This document shows, piece after piece, positions 8,251 to 17,486 of a DNA stretch of 64,000 bases. The DNA is from Demequina maris (GTDB lineage Bacteria > Actinomycetota > Actinomycetes > Actinomycetales > Demequinaceae), in assembly GCF_000971155.1 (NCBI RefSeq), contig NZ_BBLX01000006.1, positions 62,001-126,000 of the forward strand, in the 5' to 3' direction. The first letter of the stretch is position 1, and each line of letters opens with the position of its first letter. A program made the translations under genes and the position numbers. The notes beneath the pieces are model-generated. The model was not told the origin of the DNA, ran no database searches, and saw nothing but the letters and a program-made list of their open reading frames with translations.

Positions 8251-9945
8251 TCAGACGCCGGCGGGCTCGCGCTCGGCGTCCGCGGGCGGCGGCGCCTGCT
8301 GCGCCTCCGCGAGCCTCGCATGCTCGGGGATGAGCCGGAACACCGCCCACGCGGTCAGCGCGATGACCCCGAAGCCGCCCACGATGAGCAGCCAGGTGAG
8401 CAGCGGGGTGCGCGACTCCTGCCAGTCGTCGCCGGTGGGCACGGCGATGATGACGAACGCGGCGGCGGCGACGAAGTACGCCGCGCCCCACACCCGGCGG
8501 TGCCAGTCGTGGATCGCCTTGCCGTCGAGGTAAGTGAAGGGCAGCAGGCCCACCACCAGCGCGGCGAGGGTCTCGAGGACGATGCCCGCCAGGGTCTGCT
8601 CCAGGAGGATCACGGCGGCGCCGGGCTCGCCGGCGAAGAACGCCTCGAGCAGGCCGAGCAGCAGCCACGAGACGAGTCCCAGCGCGAACGCGGTGGCGAC
8701 GCCGAGCAGCGCGAGGCGCCCCTCGTTGCGCTTGGACATCGCGCGTCCGTACTGCACGGTCACCACCGCGCCGAACAGCAGCGCGGGCTGGATGTGGAGC
8801 ACCTCGGAGATCACCACCGACACTGCGACGACCGCGAGGGCGCCCGGCATCGGCAGGAGACGTCCCGGCGTGCGCAGCCTCCGCCGTGCCGCGAGGAGCC
8901 GGCCCGCGTTCAGCCCCAGGTTCAGCGCCGTGAGCGAGAGGAACAGGCTGAGGAAGCTGATCGCCGCCTCGGCGCCGAGGTGCCAGCCGGTCTGCCCGAA
9001 GCCGAGGATGAGCGTCGCGGCGACGACGGTGAGGCCGCTCAGCAGCCACGGCTTCCGCAGCGCCCGCGGCAGCAGGTGCGGGCGCGAGCGGCGTGCGCGG
9101 CGGGCGCTCCAGCCGAACGCGCGACCGTAGTTCTCCGTCAGGGTCGACTGGAGGAGCTCGGCCGGGATGGCGGCGAGCAGCAGGAACGCCGACGCGAGCG
9201 TGGCCGTCGCCGCGACCTTGAGCGGGGTGAAGTGAAGGTCTCCGAGGGTCGGCACCGTGGGCGAGAGCCACTGGTAGCCGCCCTCGACGGTGACCGCCGC
9301 CTTCGCCGTGGACGGGGCGTAGCCCGCGGCGGTGAGGGTGGCGACGACGTGGTGGTCGCCTGCCTCCGCCGCACCCGGCACCTCCACCGTCATCTCGAGC
9401 GCACCGTCCGCGTCGACGTCGCCCTCGCCCATGAGCAGCGGCGACGAGTGCAGCTCGACCGTGATGCGCCCTCCCGGCGGCAGGCCGTCCGCCGCGATGC
9501 GGATCCGGTCGCCGGGGCGGAGCACCCGACCGTCGAGCGCCATCCCGTCCTCGCCCGCAAGCTCGAAGCTCCACACGAGGGTCGCGGCGACGGGCGCGGC
9601 CGCCTCGATCACGGGCGCCGGTGCCACCTCGGGAGCGGCGCGCTTGCGCTTCCTCGCCTTCTTCTCGGCGGGGACCTCGGCCGGCGCCCACCAGAGCGCC
9701 GGTGCCGCCGTCCACGCCGGCGCGTCCGGGGCGGGCGTCGCGCGCGGCGGCGCCGGTTCCGGCGCCTGCGGGGCGGGGGAGGGGGCGACGTAGTTGCCGG
9801 GACCTCGCTCGCCAGCGCCCGTGGTCGACGCGCTCGCGGCGGTCGCGGTCAGGAGCACGAGCGCGAGGCCTGCCGTCACGACGGCGAGCAGCACCGCGCG
9901 CAGCGCCCTCTCGCGCAGCAGAGCCCTCCGTGCCGGTGCGGCCAT
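8251..9945 (-). CDS. Exported multi-pass membrane protein with Ala/Pro-rich ectodomain
   Basis: A 564-residue protein of unknown function. It has an N-terminal signal sequence (about 1-42, ending TAASAS), a low-complexity Ala/Pro/Lys-rich stretch (about 50-110, including KKARKRKR), then a beta-rich domain reminiscent of an Ig-like domain (about 120-225: VLRPGDRIRIAADGLPPGGR). Seven or eight hydrophobic segments follow between about 240 and 545. The C-terminal half, with FTYLDGKAIHDWHRRVW, is of a type found in actinobacterial surface/membrane proteins; I do not recognise a catalytic motif. It is divergent from the LacI gene and convergent with nothing. Possibly a cell-envelope or adhesion protein, but this is a guess. 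Confidence 0.7.
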   Translation of the reverse strand: MAAPARRALLRERALRAVLLAVVTAGLALVLLTATAASASTTGAGERGPGNYVAPSPAPQAPEPAPPRATPAPDAPAWTAAPALWWAPAEVPAEKKARKRKRAAPEVAPAPVIEAAAPVAATLVWSFELAGEDGMALDGRVLRPGDRIRIAADGLPPGGRITVELHSSPLLMGEGDVDADGALEMTVEVPGAAEAGDHHVVATLTAAGYAPSTAKAAVTVEGGYQWLSPTVPTLGDLHFTPLKVAATATLASAFLLLAAIPAELLQSTLTENYGRAFGWSARRARRSRPHLLPRALRKPWLLSGLTVVAATLILGFGQTGWHLGAEAAISFLSLFLSLTALNLGLNAGRLLAARRRLRTPGRLLPMPGALAVVAVSVVISEVLHIQPALLFGAVVTVQYGRAMSKRNEGRLALLGVATAFALGLVSWLLLGLLEAFFAGEPGAAVILLEQTLAGIVLETLAALVVGLLPFTYLDGKAIHDWHRRVWGAAYFVAAAAFVIIAVPTGDDWQESRTPLLTWLLIVGGFGVIALTAWAVFRLIPEHARLAEAQQAPPPADAEREPAGV

Positions 9946-10102
9946 CGTTCCCCCTGGCCGGCGACCCGCGTGGCGACGCGAGGGCAGCGCCGGCCCCCAC
10001 AGCGCAGGCTAGACCGGAAACGCTGTCCGGAATGTACGGAATGCGAAGAATTTACACGCGCGAAACGCGGCGCGCGCCCATGATCGCGGCTGTCCGGAGG
10101 GC

Positions 10103-10120
10103 TTGGCAACCGGTGTTATT
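10103..10120 (+). promoter_or_regulatory. LacI-type operator candidate upstream of the regulator gene
   Basis: The left half TTGGCAACC (10103-10111) is identical to the left half of the strong operator at 11230-11247. The right half GGTGTTATT is degenerate. It lies 10 bases before the lacI-family start, so autoregulation is likely. Confidence 0.6.
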
Positions 10121-10129
10121 GTGGCCCGC

Positions 10130-11152
10130 ATGACCGAGCCCGGGCAGCGACGCTCCGGCCGCGCGGGAGCTGCGACGATCTACGACATCGCGGAGCGCGC
10201 GGGCGTGAACCCGTCCACCGTCTCCCGCGCCCTCAACCATCCCGGGCGGGTGAGCGCGGCGACCGAGGCGCGCATCCGGCAGGCCGCCGACGAGCTCGAC
10301 TTCCACGCCAACCCCATGGCCCGCGCGCTGCCCACCGGGCGCACGCGCACCCTCGCGCTCGTGCTCGCCGACGTGACGAACCCGGTGGTCTTCGGCCTCA
10401 TCCGCGGCGCCGAGCGGGCCGCCGCCGCGGCGGGCTACACGCTGGTCATCGCCGAGTCCCAGGAATCGGGCGCGGTCGAGGCCGCGACCGTGGAGCGCGT
10501 CGCGCCCGCCGTCGACGGCATCGTGCTCGCGACCTCGCGCCTCGCCGACGACGAGATCGGCGCGATCGCCGCGCGCAAGCCCGTGGTCACCGTCAACCGC
10601 GGCGGCTCGGCCTCGGCGAACGTGTCGCCGGACGTCGAGCCGGGGATCGCGGCGCTCGTGGCGCACCTCGAGTCGCTGGGCCACCGCACGCTCGCGTTCC
10701 TCGCCGGTCCCGCGAACTCCTGGACGAGCACCCGGCGCTGGGACGCCCTCTTCGCGGCGGCGCGCCGGGCCGGCCTCCACATCGTCGAGATCGGCCCCAA
10801 CGCGCCCACGGTCGAGGGCGGCGGCGACGCCTACGAGCGCTGCGAGGCGTCGGGGGCGACCGCCGTCGTGGCCTACAACGACCTCATGGCGATGGGGCTC
10901 ATCCAGGCCGCGCGGGCCGCCGGGCGGCGCGTGCCCGAGGACCTCAGCATCGTGGGCTTCGACGACATCTTCGGCGCCGCCCTCATCACCCCCGCTCTCA
11001 CCACGGTGCGCGCGGACCTCGAGCTGGCGGGGGAGCACGCGGTCACGCACCTCCTCGCGCTCATGGGCGAGGGCGCCGCCCCGGCGGACTGCGACGAGCT
11101 CGCCACCGAGCTCGTCGTGCGCGACTCCACGGGACCCGCGCCCACGCGCTGA
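10130..11152 (+). CDS. LacI-family regulator of the glucuronide operon
   Basis: 340 residues: an N-terminal helix-turn-helix (TIYDIAERAGVNPSTVSRAL, about 25-44), the hinge region, then a periplasmic-binding-protein-like effector domain (TLALVLADVTNPVVFGLIRG onward). ATG 10130 (MTEPGQ) is chosen over an in-frame start nine codons upstream because that one would overlap the operator. It stands immediately upstream of, and in the same direction as, the uronate catabolic genes. Two or three operator-like sites (10103, 11162, 11230) flank it. It most likely represses the operon and itself, with a hexuronate or pathway intermediate as inducer; the inducer identity is inference. Confidence 0.9.
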   Translation: MTEPGQRRSGRAGAATIYDIAERAGVNPSTVSRALNHPGRVSAATEARIRQAADELDFHANPMARALPTGRTRTLALVLADVTNPVVFGLIRGAERAAAAAGYTLVIAESQESGAVEAATVERVAPAVDGIVLATSRLADDEIGAIAARKPVVTVNRGGSASANVSPDVEPGIAALVAHLESLGHRTLAFLAGPANSWTSTRRWDALFAAARRAGLHIVEIGPNAPTVEGGGDAYERCEASGATAVVAYNDLMAMGLIQAARAAGRRVPEDLSIVGFDDIFGAALITPALTTVRADLELAGEHAVTHLLALMGEGAAPADCDELATELVVRDSTGPAPTR

Positions 11153-11161
11153 CCAGGCAGT

Positions 11162-11179
11162 TCGGCAACCGCTCGCCAA
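11162..11179 (+). promoter_or_regulatory. Weak LacI-type operator candidate
   Basis: TCGGCAACC (11162-11170) followed by GCTCGCCAA matches six of nine dyad positions and shares the GGCAACC core with the two better sites. It could be an auxiliary site for looping with 11230-11247. Confidence 0.35.
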
Positions 11180-11229
11180 CGCTCGTCTCACGCTTGAGGA
11201 CGCCCGAGTGCGCCTCCGTGGCCACGAGT

Positions 11230-11247
11230 TTGGCAACCGGTTGACAA
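11230..11247 (+). promoter_or_regulatory. LacI-type operator before the uronate operon
   Basis: TTGGCAACC (11230-11238) abuts GGTTGACAA (11239-11247): an 18-bp dyad with a central CG and one mismatched pair. This is the classical LacI/PurR operator form. It lies 20 bases upstream of the uronate isomerase start, where bound repressor would block transcription. Confidence 0.8.
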
Positions 11248-11267
11248 CGGCGCCGGAATCGTGTTCC

Positions 11268-12668
11268 ATGGCACCCATGACGACGACGTCACACCTTCGC
11301 GACACCCGGCTCCTGCCGGCCGATCCCGCCGTGCGCACCCTCGCCGCGGACCTGCTGGCCACGGTCGCCGACGCGCCGATCCTCTCGCCCCACGGTCACG
11401 TGCCCGTCGAGTGGCTCTCGCGCGACCTGCCCTTCTCCGACCCGGCCGACCTGCTCGTGGTCCACGACCACTACGTCACGCGCCTCCTGCACGCTCGCGG
11501 CGTGCCGCTCGACCGCCTCGGCTCGTCCGCCGACCCGCGCGAGGCGTGGCGCGAGCTGTGCCGTCATTGGCACGCGTTCGCCGGCACCGCCTCGGCCTTC
11601 TGGCTCTCCGACACCCTGCAGTCGGTGTTCGGGATCGACGACGACCTCTCGGCGGAGACGGCGGACGCCACCTACGACGCGATCGCCGCCCGCCTCACCC
11701 AGCCCGAGCTGCGCCCCCGCGCGCTGTTCGACCGCTTCCGCATCGACACGCTCGCCACCACCGACGACCCGCTGTCCGACCTCGCCGAGCACGCGCTCCT
11801 CGCCGCGGACCCCGGCTTCACCGGCCGCGTGGCGCCCACCTTCCGCCCCGACCGGTACCTCGATCCCGAGGCCGAGGGCTTCGCGGTGCTCGTGGAGTCG
11901 CTGCTGGCAGCCACCGGCCGGCCTGCCACCTTCGCCGGCTACCTGGCGGCGCTCGAGGACCGGCGCGCGCACTTCCGCGCCCACGGTGCCTTCTCCGCCG
12001 ACCACGGCGTCTACGAGCCCTTCACGTGCGAGCTCGCGCCCGCCGAGGCCGAGGGCCTGTTCGCGTCCGCCCTCGCGGGCGACCTCGACGCCGCCGGCAT
12101 CCGCCTGTTCCGCGGGCACATGCTGTGGCAGATGGCACGCATGAGCGTCGAGGACGGCCTCGTCATGACGATCCACGCGGGCGTGCGGCGCAACCACCAC
12201 ACCGCGACCTTCCGCGCCTTCGGCCCAGACACGGGCCACGACATCCCGGTGCGCACCGAGTGGGTCGAGAACCTGCGGCCGCTGCTCGAGAGCTTCGGCA
12301 CCGAGCCCGGCTTCCACCTCATCCTCTTCACGGTCGACGAGACCACCTTCAGCCGTGAGCTCGCCCCCCTCGCCGGCTTCTACCCGGCGGTCCGCGTGGG
12401 CGCGCCGTGGTGGTTCCTCGACGCCCCCGACGCGATCGCGCGCTTCCGCGGCGCCGTCACGGAGACCGCCGGCTTCTACCGGACCTCGGGCTTCATCGAC
12501 GACACCCGCGCGTACCTGTCGATCCCCAGCCGCCACGCCGCCGCGCGTCGCGCCGACGCCGCCTACCTCGCGCGCCTCGTCGCCGAGGGGCGCGTCCGCG
12601 AGGGCCTCGCGCACCGCATCATGGCCGACACCGTCGACGCCATCCCGCGAGAGGCGTTCAAGCTGTGA
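11268..12668 (+). CDS. uxaC: Uronate isomerase
   Basis: A 466-residue amidohydrolase-superfamily enzyme of the UxaC family. It interconverts D-glucuronate and D-fructuronate (and galacturonate/tagaturonate). The N-terminal SPHGHVP supplies the His-x-His metal ligand pair, as in known uronate isomerases; HAGVRRNHH and FRGHMLWQMARM are further conserved family segments. Two in-frame ATGs lie close together: 11268 has GGAA about nine bases upstream and is used here, and 11277 is possible. It is the first gene after the LacI operator. Its stop overlaps the next start (GTGA at 12665-12668), so it is translationally coupled to fructuronate reductase. Confidence 0.93.
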   Translation: MAPMTTTSHLRDTRLLPADPAVRTLAADLLATVADAPILSPHGHVPVEWLSRDLPFSDPADLLVVHDHYVTRLLHARGVPLDRLGSSADPREAWRELCRHWHAFAGTASAFWLSDTLQSVFGIDDDLSAETADATYDAIAARLTQPELRPRALFDRFRIDTLATTDDPLSDLAEHALLAADPGFTGRVAPTFRPDRYLDPEAEGFAVLVESLLAATGRPATFAGYLAALEDRRAHFRAHGAFSADHGVYEPFTCELAPAEAEGLFASALAGDLDAAGIRLFRGHMLWQMARMSVEDGLVMTIHAGVRRNHHTATFRAFGPDTGHDIPVRTEWVENLRPLLESFGTEPGFHLILFTVDETTFSRELAPLAGFYPAVRVGAPWWFLDAPDAIARFRGAVTETAGFYRTSGFIDDTRAYLSIPSRHAAARRADAAYLARLVAEGRVREGLAHRIMADTVDAIPREAFKL

Positions 12669-14041
12669 CCGCCCAGCCGCTGTCCCGCGTCGCCGCGGGC
12701 CTGGGGACGCCGCCGCCGCGCATCGTCCACCTGGGCCTCGGCGCGTTCCACCGTGCCCATCAGGCCTGGTACACCGCGCAGGCGGACGATGCGGTGGGGT
12801 GGGGGATCGCCGCCTTCACCGGCCGCTCGCCCCGCGAGGCCGAGGCGCTGACCGCGCAGGAGTGCCTCTACACGGTCGCCGCGCGCGGAGCCGACGGCGA
12901 CGAGGTCGAGGTGATCGGCAGCATCGTCGAGGCGCACGACGGCGCAGACCTGGGCACGCTTCGCGACCTCGTCGCGCGGCCCGAGGTCGCCGTCGTCACC
13001 CTCACCGTCACGGAGGCGGGCTACCGGCTGCTCCCCGACGGCGCCCCGGACCTCGACGACGCCGCCATGGCCGCGGACCTCGCCGTGCTGCGCGCACGGC
13101 TGGGGGAGCCCGTCACGCCGCTCGGACGGCTCGTCGTCGCGCTGGACGCGCGCCGCCGTGCCGGCGCCGGGCCGATCGCCGTGGTGCCGTGCGACAACGT
13201 CCCCGGCAACGGACCGTGGGTCCGCACCGGCGTCCTGGCGCTCGCCGCGGCGGCGGACGATGCGCTGGCCGGCTGGGTCGAGGACCACGTCTCCTTCGTG
13301 TCGACCTCCGTCGACCGCATCACCCCGCGGCGCGCGGCCGGCGACGAGCTGCTGGCGCGAGGGGCGGGATGGATCGACGGCTCGCCGATCGTCACCGAGC
13401 CCTTCGCCGACTGGATCCTCAGCGGCGAGTTCCCCGCCGGGCGGCCCGCGTGGGAGACCGCCGGCGCGCGCGTCGTCGACGACATCGAGCCCTTCGAGCA
13501 CCGCAAGCTGTGGATGCTCAACGGCGCGCACTCGGTGCTCGCCTCGCTCGGGCGCCTGCGCGGCCACGCGACGGTCGCCGACGCGATCGCCGACGCCGTG
13601 TGCCGCGAGCTCGTCGAGGACGTGTGGGACGCCGCCGCGCGGCACCTGCCCGCGGACGTCGACGCGGCCGCGTACCGGGTGGCGCTCGTCGAGCGCTTCG
13701 CCAACCCGCGCATCGTCCACCGCCTCGACCAGATCGCCGCGGACTCCTCCGTGAAGCTCGCGGCCCGCATCGCCCCCGTCGCCCGCCTCGAGCTCGCCGC
13801 CGGCGGAGACGCGCTGCCCGCCGCGGCCGCCCTCGGCGCGTGGATCGGCGCGGTCCGCCGCTGCGCGCCGGTGCCGGACGCACGCGAGCGTCAGCTCGGC
13901 GACGCGCTGCTGTCCACCGACCCCGTCCGTGCCCTCGTGGGCGTCGTCGACCCCGACCTCGCCTCCCACCCCCAGTTCGTGGCGGAGGTCCGCATCCGTG
14001 CGGCCGCCCTCGCCGACGTCCCGACCACCGTCGCGCCGTAG
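12665..14041 (+). CDS. uxuB: D-fructuronate reductase (mannitol dehydrogenase / UxuB family)
   Basis: A 458-residue polyol-type long-chain dehydrogenase. The N-terminal Rossmann segment is IVHLGLGAFHRAHQ. The catalytic signature KLWMLNGAH (K-x4-N-x2-H) is that of the mannitol dehydrogenase family. It reduces D-fructuronate to D-mannonate with NAD(P)H. The GTG start at 12665 overlaps the uxaC stop. Tagaturonate or mannitol could be alternative substrates, but isomerase, mannonate dehydratase and GUS in the same operon favour fructuronate. Two copies of GGACGATGCG and two of its complement fall inside this gene or at its beginning. Confidence 0.9.
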   Translation: MTAQPLSRVAAGLGTPPPRIVHLGLGAFHRAHQAWYTAQADDAVGWGIAAFTGRSPREAEALTAQECLYTVAARGADGDEVEVIGSIVEAHDGADLGTLRDLVARPEVAVVTLTVTEAGYRLLPDGAPDLDDAAMAADLAVLRARLGEPVTPLGRLVVALDARRRAGAGPIAVVPCDNVPGNGPWVRTGVLALAAAADDALAGWVEDHVSFVSTSVDRITPRRAAGDELLARGAGWIDGSPIVTEPFADWILSGEFPAGRPAWETAGARVVDDIEPFEHRKLWMLNGAHSVLASLGRLRGHATVADAIADAVCRELVEDVWDAAARHLPADVDAAAYRVALVERFANPRIVHRLDQIAADSSVKLAARIAPVARLELAAGGDALPAAAALGAWIGAVRRCAPVPDARERQLGDALLSTDPVRALVGVVDPDLASHPQFVAEVRIRAAALADVPTTVAP

Positions 14042-14068
14042 CGACACCCCACCTGAGAAAGGCCACCG

Positions 14069-15853
14069 ATGCTCAAGCCGCGTCACACCGCCACCCGCGA
14101 GCTCCTCAACCTCGACGGCATGTGGAGCTTCGCCGTCGCCGGGGAGGACCTCGGCACGCCGTGGGCGGGACCGCTCGAGACCGATCTCGACTGCCCCGTG
14201 CCCGCGTCGTACAACGACCTGTTCACCGACTCCGCGATCCGTGACCACGTCGGCTGGGTCTGGTACCAGCGCACGGTCCGCGTGCCGCGCGGCTGGGACG
14301 GCGAGCGCATCCACATCCGCCTCGACGCGGCGACCCACGAGGGCGTCGTCTACGTCGACGAGACCGAGGTCGTCCGCCACGAGGGCGGCTACCTCCCGTT
14401 CGAGGCGGACATCACCGACCACGTGACGGCCGGGCAGGAGTTCCGCCTCACGATCGGCGTCAACAACGTGCTCACGCCCGACACCATCCCGCCGGGCCTG
14501 GTCAAGGAGCTGCCGGACGGCCGCAAGAGCCAGGGCTACATGCACGACTTCTACAACTACGCGGGTCTGCACCGCTCCGTGTGGCTGTACAGCGCGCCCG
14601 CGACCCGCGTCGCCGACGTCACCGTCGTGACGGACGTGGACGGCGCCGCGGGTCTCGTCGCTTACGCGGTCGAGGCCACCGGAGACGCGGAGATCCGCCT
14701 CACCCTCAAGGACGAGGCGGGCGCCGTGGTCGCCACCGGCACCGGCGCCGAGGGCACCCTCCGCGTCGAGGACGTCCGCCTGTGGCAGCCGGGCGCCGCG
14801 TACCTCTACGGCCTCACCGTCGAGCTCCTCGAGGGCGACGTCGTGGTCGACGAGTACCCGCTCCCCGTGGGCGTCCGCACCGTCGAGGTCAAGGGCAACC
14901 AGTTCCTCATCAACGGCGAGCCGTTCTACTTCACCGGCTTCGGCAAGCACGAGGACATCGCCGTCAAGGGCAAGGGCCACGACGACGCGTACCTCCACCA
15001 CGACTTCCAGCTCATCGACTGGATCGGCGCGAACTCGTTCCGCACCTCGCACTACCCGTACGCCGAGGAGGTCATGGACTACGCCGACCGCCACGGCATC
15101 GTCGTGATCGACGAGACCGCGGCCGTGGGCCTCAACAGCCGCATCTCGGGCGGCATCGCCGACCTCATGTCGGCCATGGGCGGCGCCACCGGCGAGAAGG
15201 GCTTCGGCCCCAAGATGGCCGAGGCGCACCGCCGCGAGATCCGCGAGCTCATCGCGCGCGACAAGAACCACCCGTCGGTGGTGATGTGGTCCATCGCGAA
15301 CGAGCCCGACACCATGGCCGAGGGCACCGACGAGTACTTCGAGCCGCTGTTCGACTACGCGCGCGAGCTCGACCCGACCCGCCCGGTCACGTTCGTCAAC
15401 GTGATGATGGCGCCGCCGAACGTGTGCCGCGTGTCGAAGTTCGCGGACGTGCTGTGCCTCAACCGCTACTACGGCTGGTACGTCGACACCGGCGACCTCG
15501 CGACCGCCGAGGTGCACCTCGAGGCCGAGCTGCGCGGCTGGGAGCAGATGTACGGCAAGCCCATGATCATGACCGAGTACGGCGCCGACACCGTCCCGGG
15601 CCTCCACTCCGTGTGGGACCAGCCGTGGACCGAGGAGTTCCAGGCCAACCTGCTCGACATGTACCACCGCGTCTTCGACCGCGTGGACTCGATGATCGGC
15701 GAGCAGGTGTGGAACTTCGCCGACTTCCAGACCTCGGTCGGCATCTTCCGTGTCGACGGCAACAAGAAGGGCGTGTTCACCCGCGACCGTCGCCCCAAGG
15801 CCGTCGCGCACTCCCTCCGCAAGCGCTGGACCACGATGCGCGACGCGGACTGA
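14069..15853 (+). CDS. uidA: GH2 beta-glucuronidase
   Basis: A 594-residue glycoside hydrolase family 2 enzyme: sugar-binding jelly roll (about 1-180), Ig-like domain (about 182-275), TIM barrel (about 277-594). The acid/base is Glu412 (ANEPD), the nucleophile Glu503 (MTEYGAD). The N-x-K motif that reads the glucuronate carboxylate is Asn565/Lys567 ([14 protein letters not shown]). These lie one residue from their E. coli UidA equivalents (413, 504, 566, 568). With no signal peptide it is cytoplasmic and cleaves imported glucuronides. GAGAAAGG precedes ATG 14069. Codon use is extremely GC3-biased, as for a highly expressed gene. Identity as a glucuronidase rather than a galactosidase is secure. 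Confidence 0.96.
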   Translation: MLKPRHTATRELLNLDGMWSFAVAGEDLGTPWAGPLETDLDCPVPASYNDLFTDSAIRDHVGWVWYQRTVRVPRGWDGERIHIRLDAATHEGVVYVDETEVVRHEGGYLPFEADITDHVTAGQEFRLTIGVNNVLTPDTIPPGLVKELPDGRKSQGYMHDFYNYAGLHRSVWLYSAPATRVADVTVVTDVDGAAGLVAYAVEATGDAEIRLTLKDEAGAVVATGTGAEGTLRVEDVRLWQPGAAYLYGLTVELLEGDVVVDEYPLPVGVRTVEVKGNQFLINGEPFYFTGFGKHEDIAVKGKGHDDAYLHHDFQLIDWIGANSFRTSHYPYAEEVMDYADRHGIVVIDETAAVGLNSRISGGIADLMSAMGGATGEKGFGPKMAEAHRREIRELIARDKNHPSVVMWSIANEPDTMAEGTDEYFEPLFDYARELDPTRPVTFVNVMMAPPNVCRVSKFADVLCLNRYYGWYVDTGDLATAEVHLEAELRGWEQMYGKPMIMTEYGADTVPGLHSVWDQPWTEEFQANLLDMYHRVFDRVDSMIGEQVWNFADFQTSVGIFRVDGNKKGVFTRDRRPKAVAHSLRKRWTTMRDAD

Positions 15854-15857
15854 GCCT

Positions 15858-15942
15858 CCGGTGCCGGCCCTCGGGGCCGGCACCGGACCCGCCGGGCGGC
15901 AGCGCCGCCGGGCACAGCCCGTCCGCCGAGGGGGCGGACGGG
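15858..15942 (+). terminator. Tandem hairpins between uidA and the transporter
   Basis: Hairpin 1: a perfect 13-bp stem, CCGGTGCCGGCCC (15858-15870), loop TCG, complement at 15874-15886. A weaker GC stem follows at about 15889-15913. Hairpin 2: CCCGTCCGCC (15918-15927), five-base loop, GGCGGACGGG (15933-15942), a perfect 10-bp stem. No U-tract follows. In an operon this may be partial termination, mRNA stabilisation or a processing site that lowers transporter output relative to uidA. Confidence 0.7.
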
Positions 15943-15978
15943 ACCCTCCCCACCCGATTCGATGGCAAAGGAGCCACG

Positions 15979-17454
15979 ATGACCACGACGACGACCCCGC
16001 AGCAGCCGGCCGCCGCCGGCGCTGCACCCGGACCGGGGAAGCTGCCCCGGATCAGCTACTTCGGCTACGCGGCCGGCGACATGGCGAACAACCTGGCGTT
16101 CACCACCGCGACGATGTTCCTCCTCGTCTACTACACGGACGTGGCCGGCATCTCCGCCGCCGCGGCGGGAACCCTGTTCCTCGTCGCCCGCATCTTCGAC
16201 GCGTTCACGGACGTCTGGGCCGGCCGCGTGGTCGACAAGACGTACACGCGCCGCTGGGGCAAGTTCCGCCCGTTCATCCTGTTCGGCGCCTTCCCGCTGC
16301 TCGCGCTCACGTTCGCGACGTTCCACGTGCCGCAGATCGGCGAGTCGGGCATGCTGCTCTACGCGTACGTGACGTACATCGCCCTGGGCCTCGCGTACAC
16401 GTTCGTCAACATCCCCTACGGCTCGCTCGCCGCCGCGATGACGCAGGTGCCGGCCGAGCGCGCCAAGCTCGCCTCCGCGCGCACCATCGGCGCCGCGGTG
16501 ACCGGCGGCTTCCTCGGCATCTTCGTCGCGCCGATGCTCACCGCGGACCGCGACCTCCAGCAGGTGTTCACCAACGTCACCCTGCTGTTCGTGGTGGTCG
16601 GCTGCGCGCTGTACTTCTTCACCTTCATGACCGCCAAGGAGCGCGTCGACCGCGACGTCGAGCACGTCTCGATGCGCCAGTCGCTCGCCAACCTCAAGGG
16701 CAACAAGCCGCTGCTCATGCTCTGCGTCAGCACCCTGCTGCTGCTCACCGGCATGATCACCAGCTCGACCGCGTCGATCTACTTCCTGCGCGACGTGTTC
16801 CAGTCGCTGCACCTCTACCCGGTGGTCGCCGGCTCGCAGCTCGTGCTGATGCTCGTGGTCGCGCCGTTCGTGCCCAAGGTGGTGCGCCGCTTCGGCAAGC
16901 GCTCCGCCTACATCGCGGGCGGCGTCATCGGCGCGACGGGCTCGACCATCGCGTTCCTCGCCCCCTCCGTGTGGATCGCGCTCGCGGGCAACATCCTCGG
17001 CATGTTCGGCATCCTGTTCGTGTCGATCGTCATCTGGGCGCTCGAGGCCGACACCGTCGAGTACGGCGAGTGGAAGACCGGCGTCCGCACCGAGGGCACC
17101 ACGTACGCGATCTTCTCGTTCACCCGCAAGGCCGGTCAGGCCCTGGGTGGCGCGCTCGGCGCGTACGCCCTCGCGGTCGGCGGCTACGTCGCCGGCGCCG
17201 AGGTCCAGTCCACCGCCGCCGAGTGGGGCATCCGCGCCGCGGCCGGCCTCATCCCGGCCCTGCTGACGCTCGGCGCGGCGCTCGTGATGCTCGCGTACCC
17301 GCTCACCGACGACCTCCACGCGCGCATCGTCGCGGAGATCAAGGACCGTCGCGCCGCCGCGGGCGACACCGCCGCCCACGACCCGCACACGTCCACGGCC
17401 GCGCTCGCGACCGAGGACCCCCAGCCGCCGTTCGCCGGCACCGACACCAAGTAA
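15979..17454 (+). CDS. uidB: Glucuronide:cation symporter (GPH/MFS family)
   Basis: A 491-residue, 12-helix carrier of the glycoside-pentoside-hexuronide family. The N-terminal [17 protein letters not shown] and the following [16 protein letters not shown] with [14 protein letters not shown] are hallmark family motifs of UidB/MelB/YicJ-type symporters. A Thr-rich cytoplasmic N-tail and a polar C-tail (about 455-491) flank the core. It should import glucuronides or hexuronates with H+ or Na+. AAAGGAG lies six bases before ATG 15979. Operon position after GUS supports glucuronide specificity; the family alone does not settle it. Confidence 0.85.
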   Translation: MTTTTTPQQPAAAGAAPGPGKLPRISYFGYAAGDMANNLAFTTATMFLLVYYTDVAGISAAAAGTLFLVARIFDAFTDVWAGRVVDKTYTRRWGKFRPFILFGAFPLLALTFATFHVPQIGESGMLLYAYVTYIALGLAYTFVNIPYGSLAAAMTQVPAERAKLASARTIGAAVTGGFLGIFVAPMLTADRDLQQVFTNVTLLFVVVGCALYFFTFMTAKERVDRDVEHVSMRQSLANLKGNKPLLMLCVSTLLLLTGMITSSTASIYFLRDVFQSLHLYPVVAGSQLVLMLVVAPFVPKVVRRFGKRSAYIAGGVIGATGSTIAFLAPSVWIALAGNILGMFGILFVSIVIWALEADTVEYGEWKTGVRTEGTTYAIFSFTRKAGQALGGALGAYALAVGGYVAGAEVQSTAAEWGIRAAAGLIPALLTLGAALVMLAYPLTDDLHARIVAEIKDRRAAAGDTAAHDPHTSTAALATEDPQPPFAGTDTK

Positions 17455-17486
17455 CCGGGCGCGAGCCCAGGAGGAGCACCACCACC

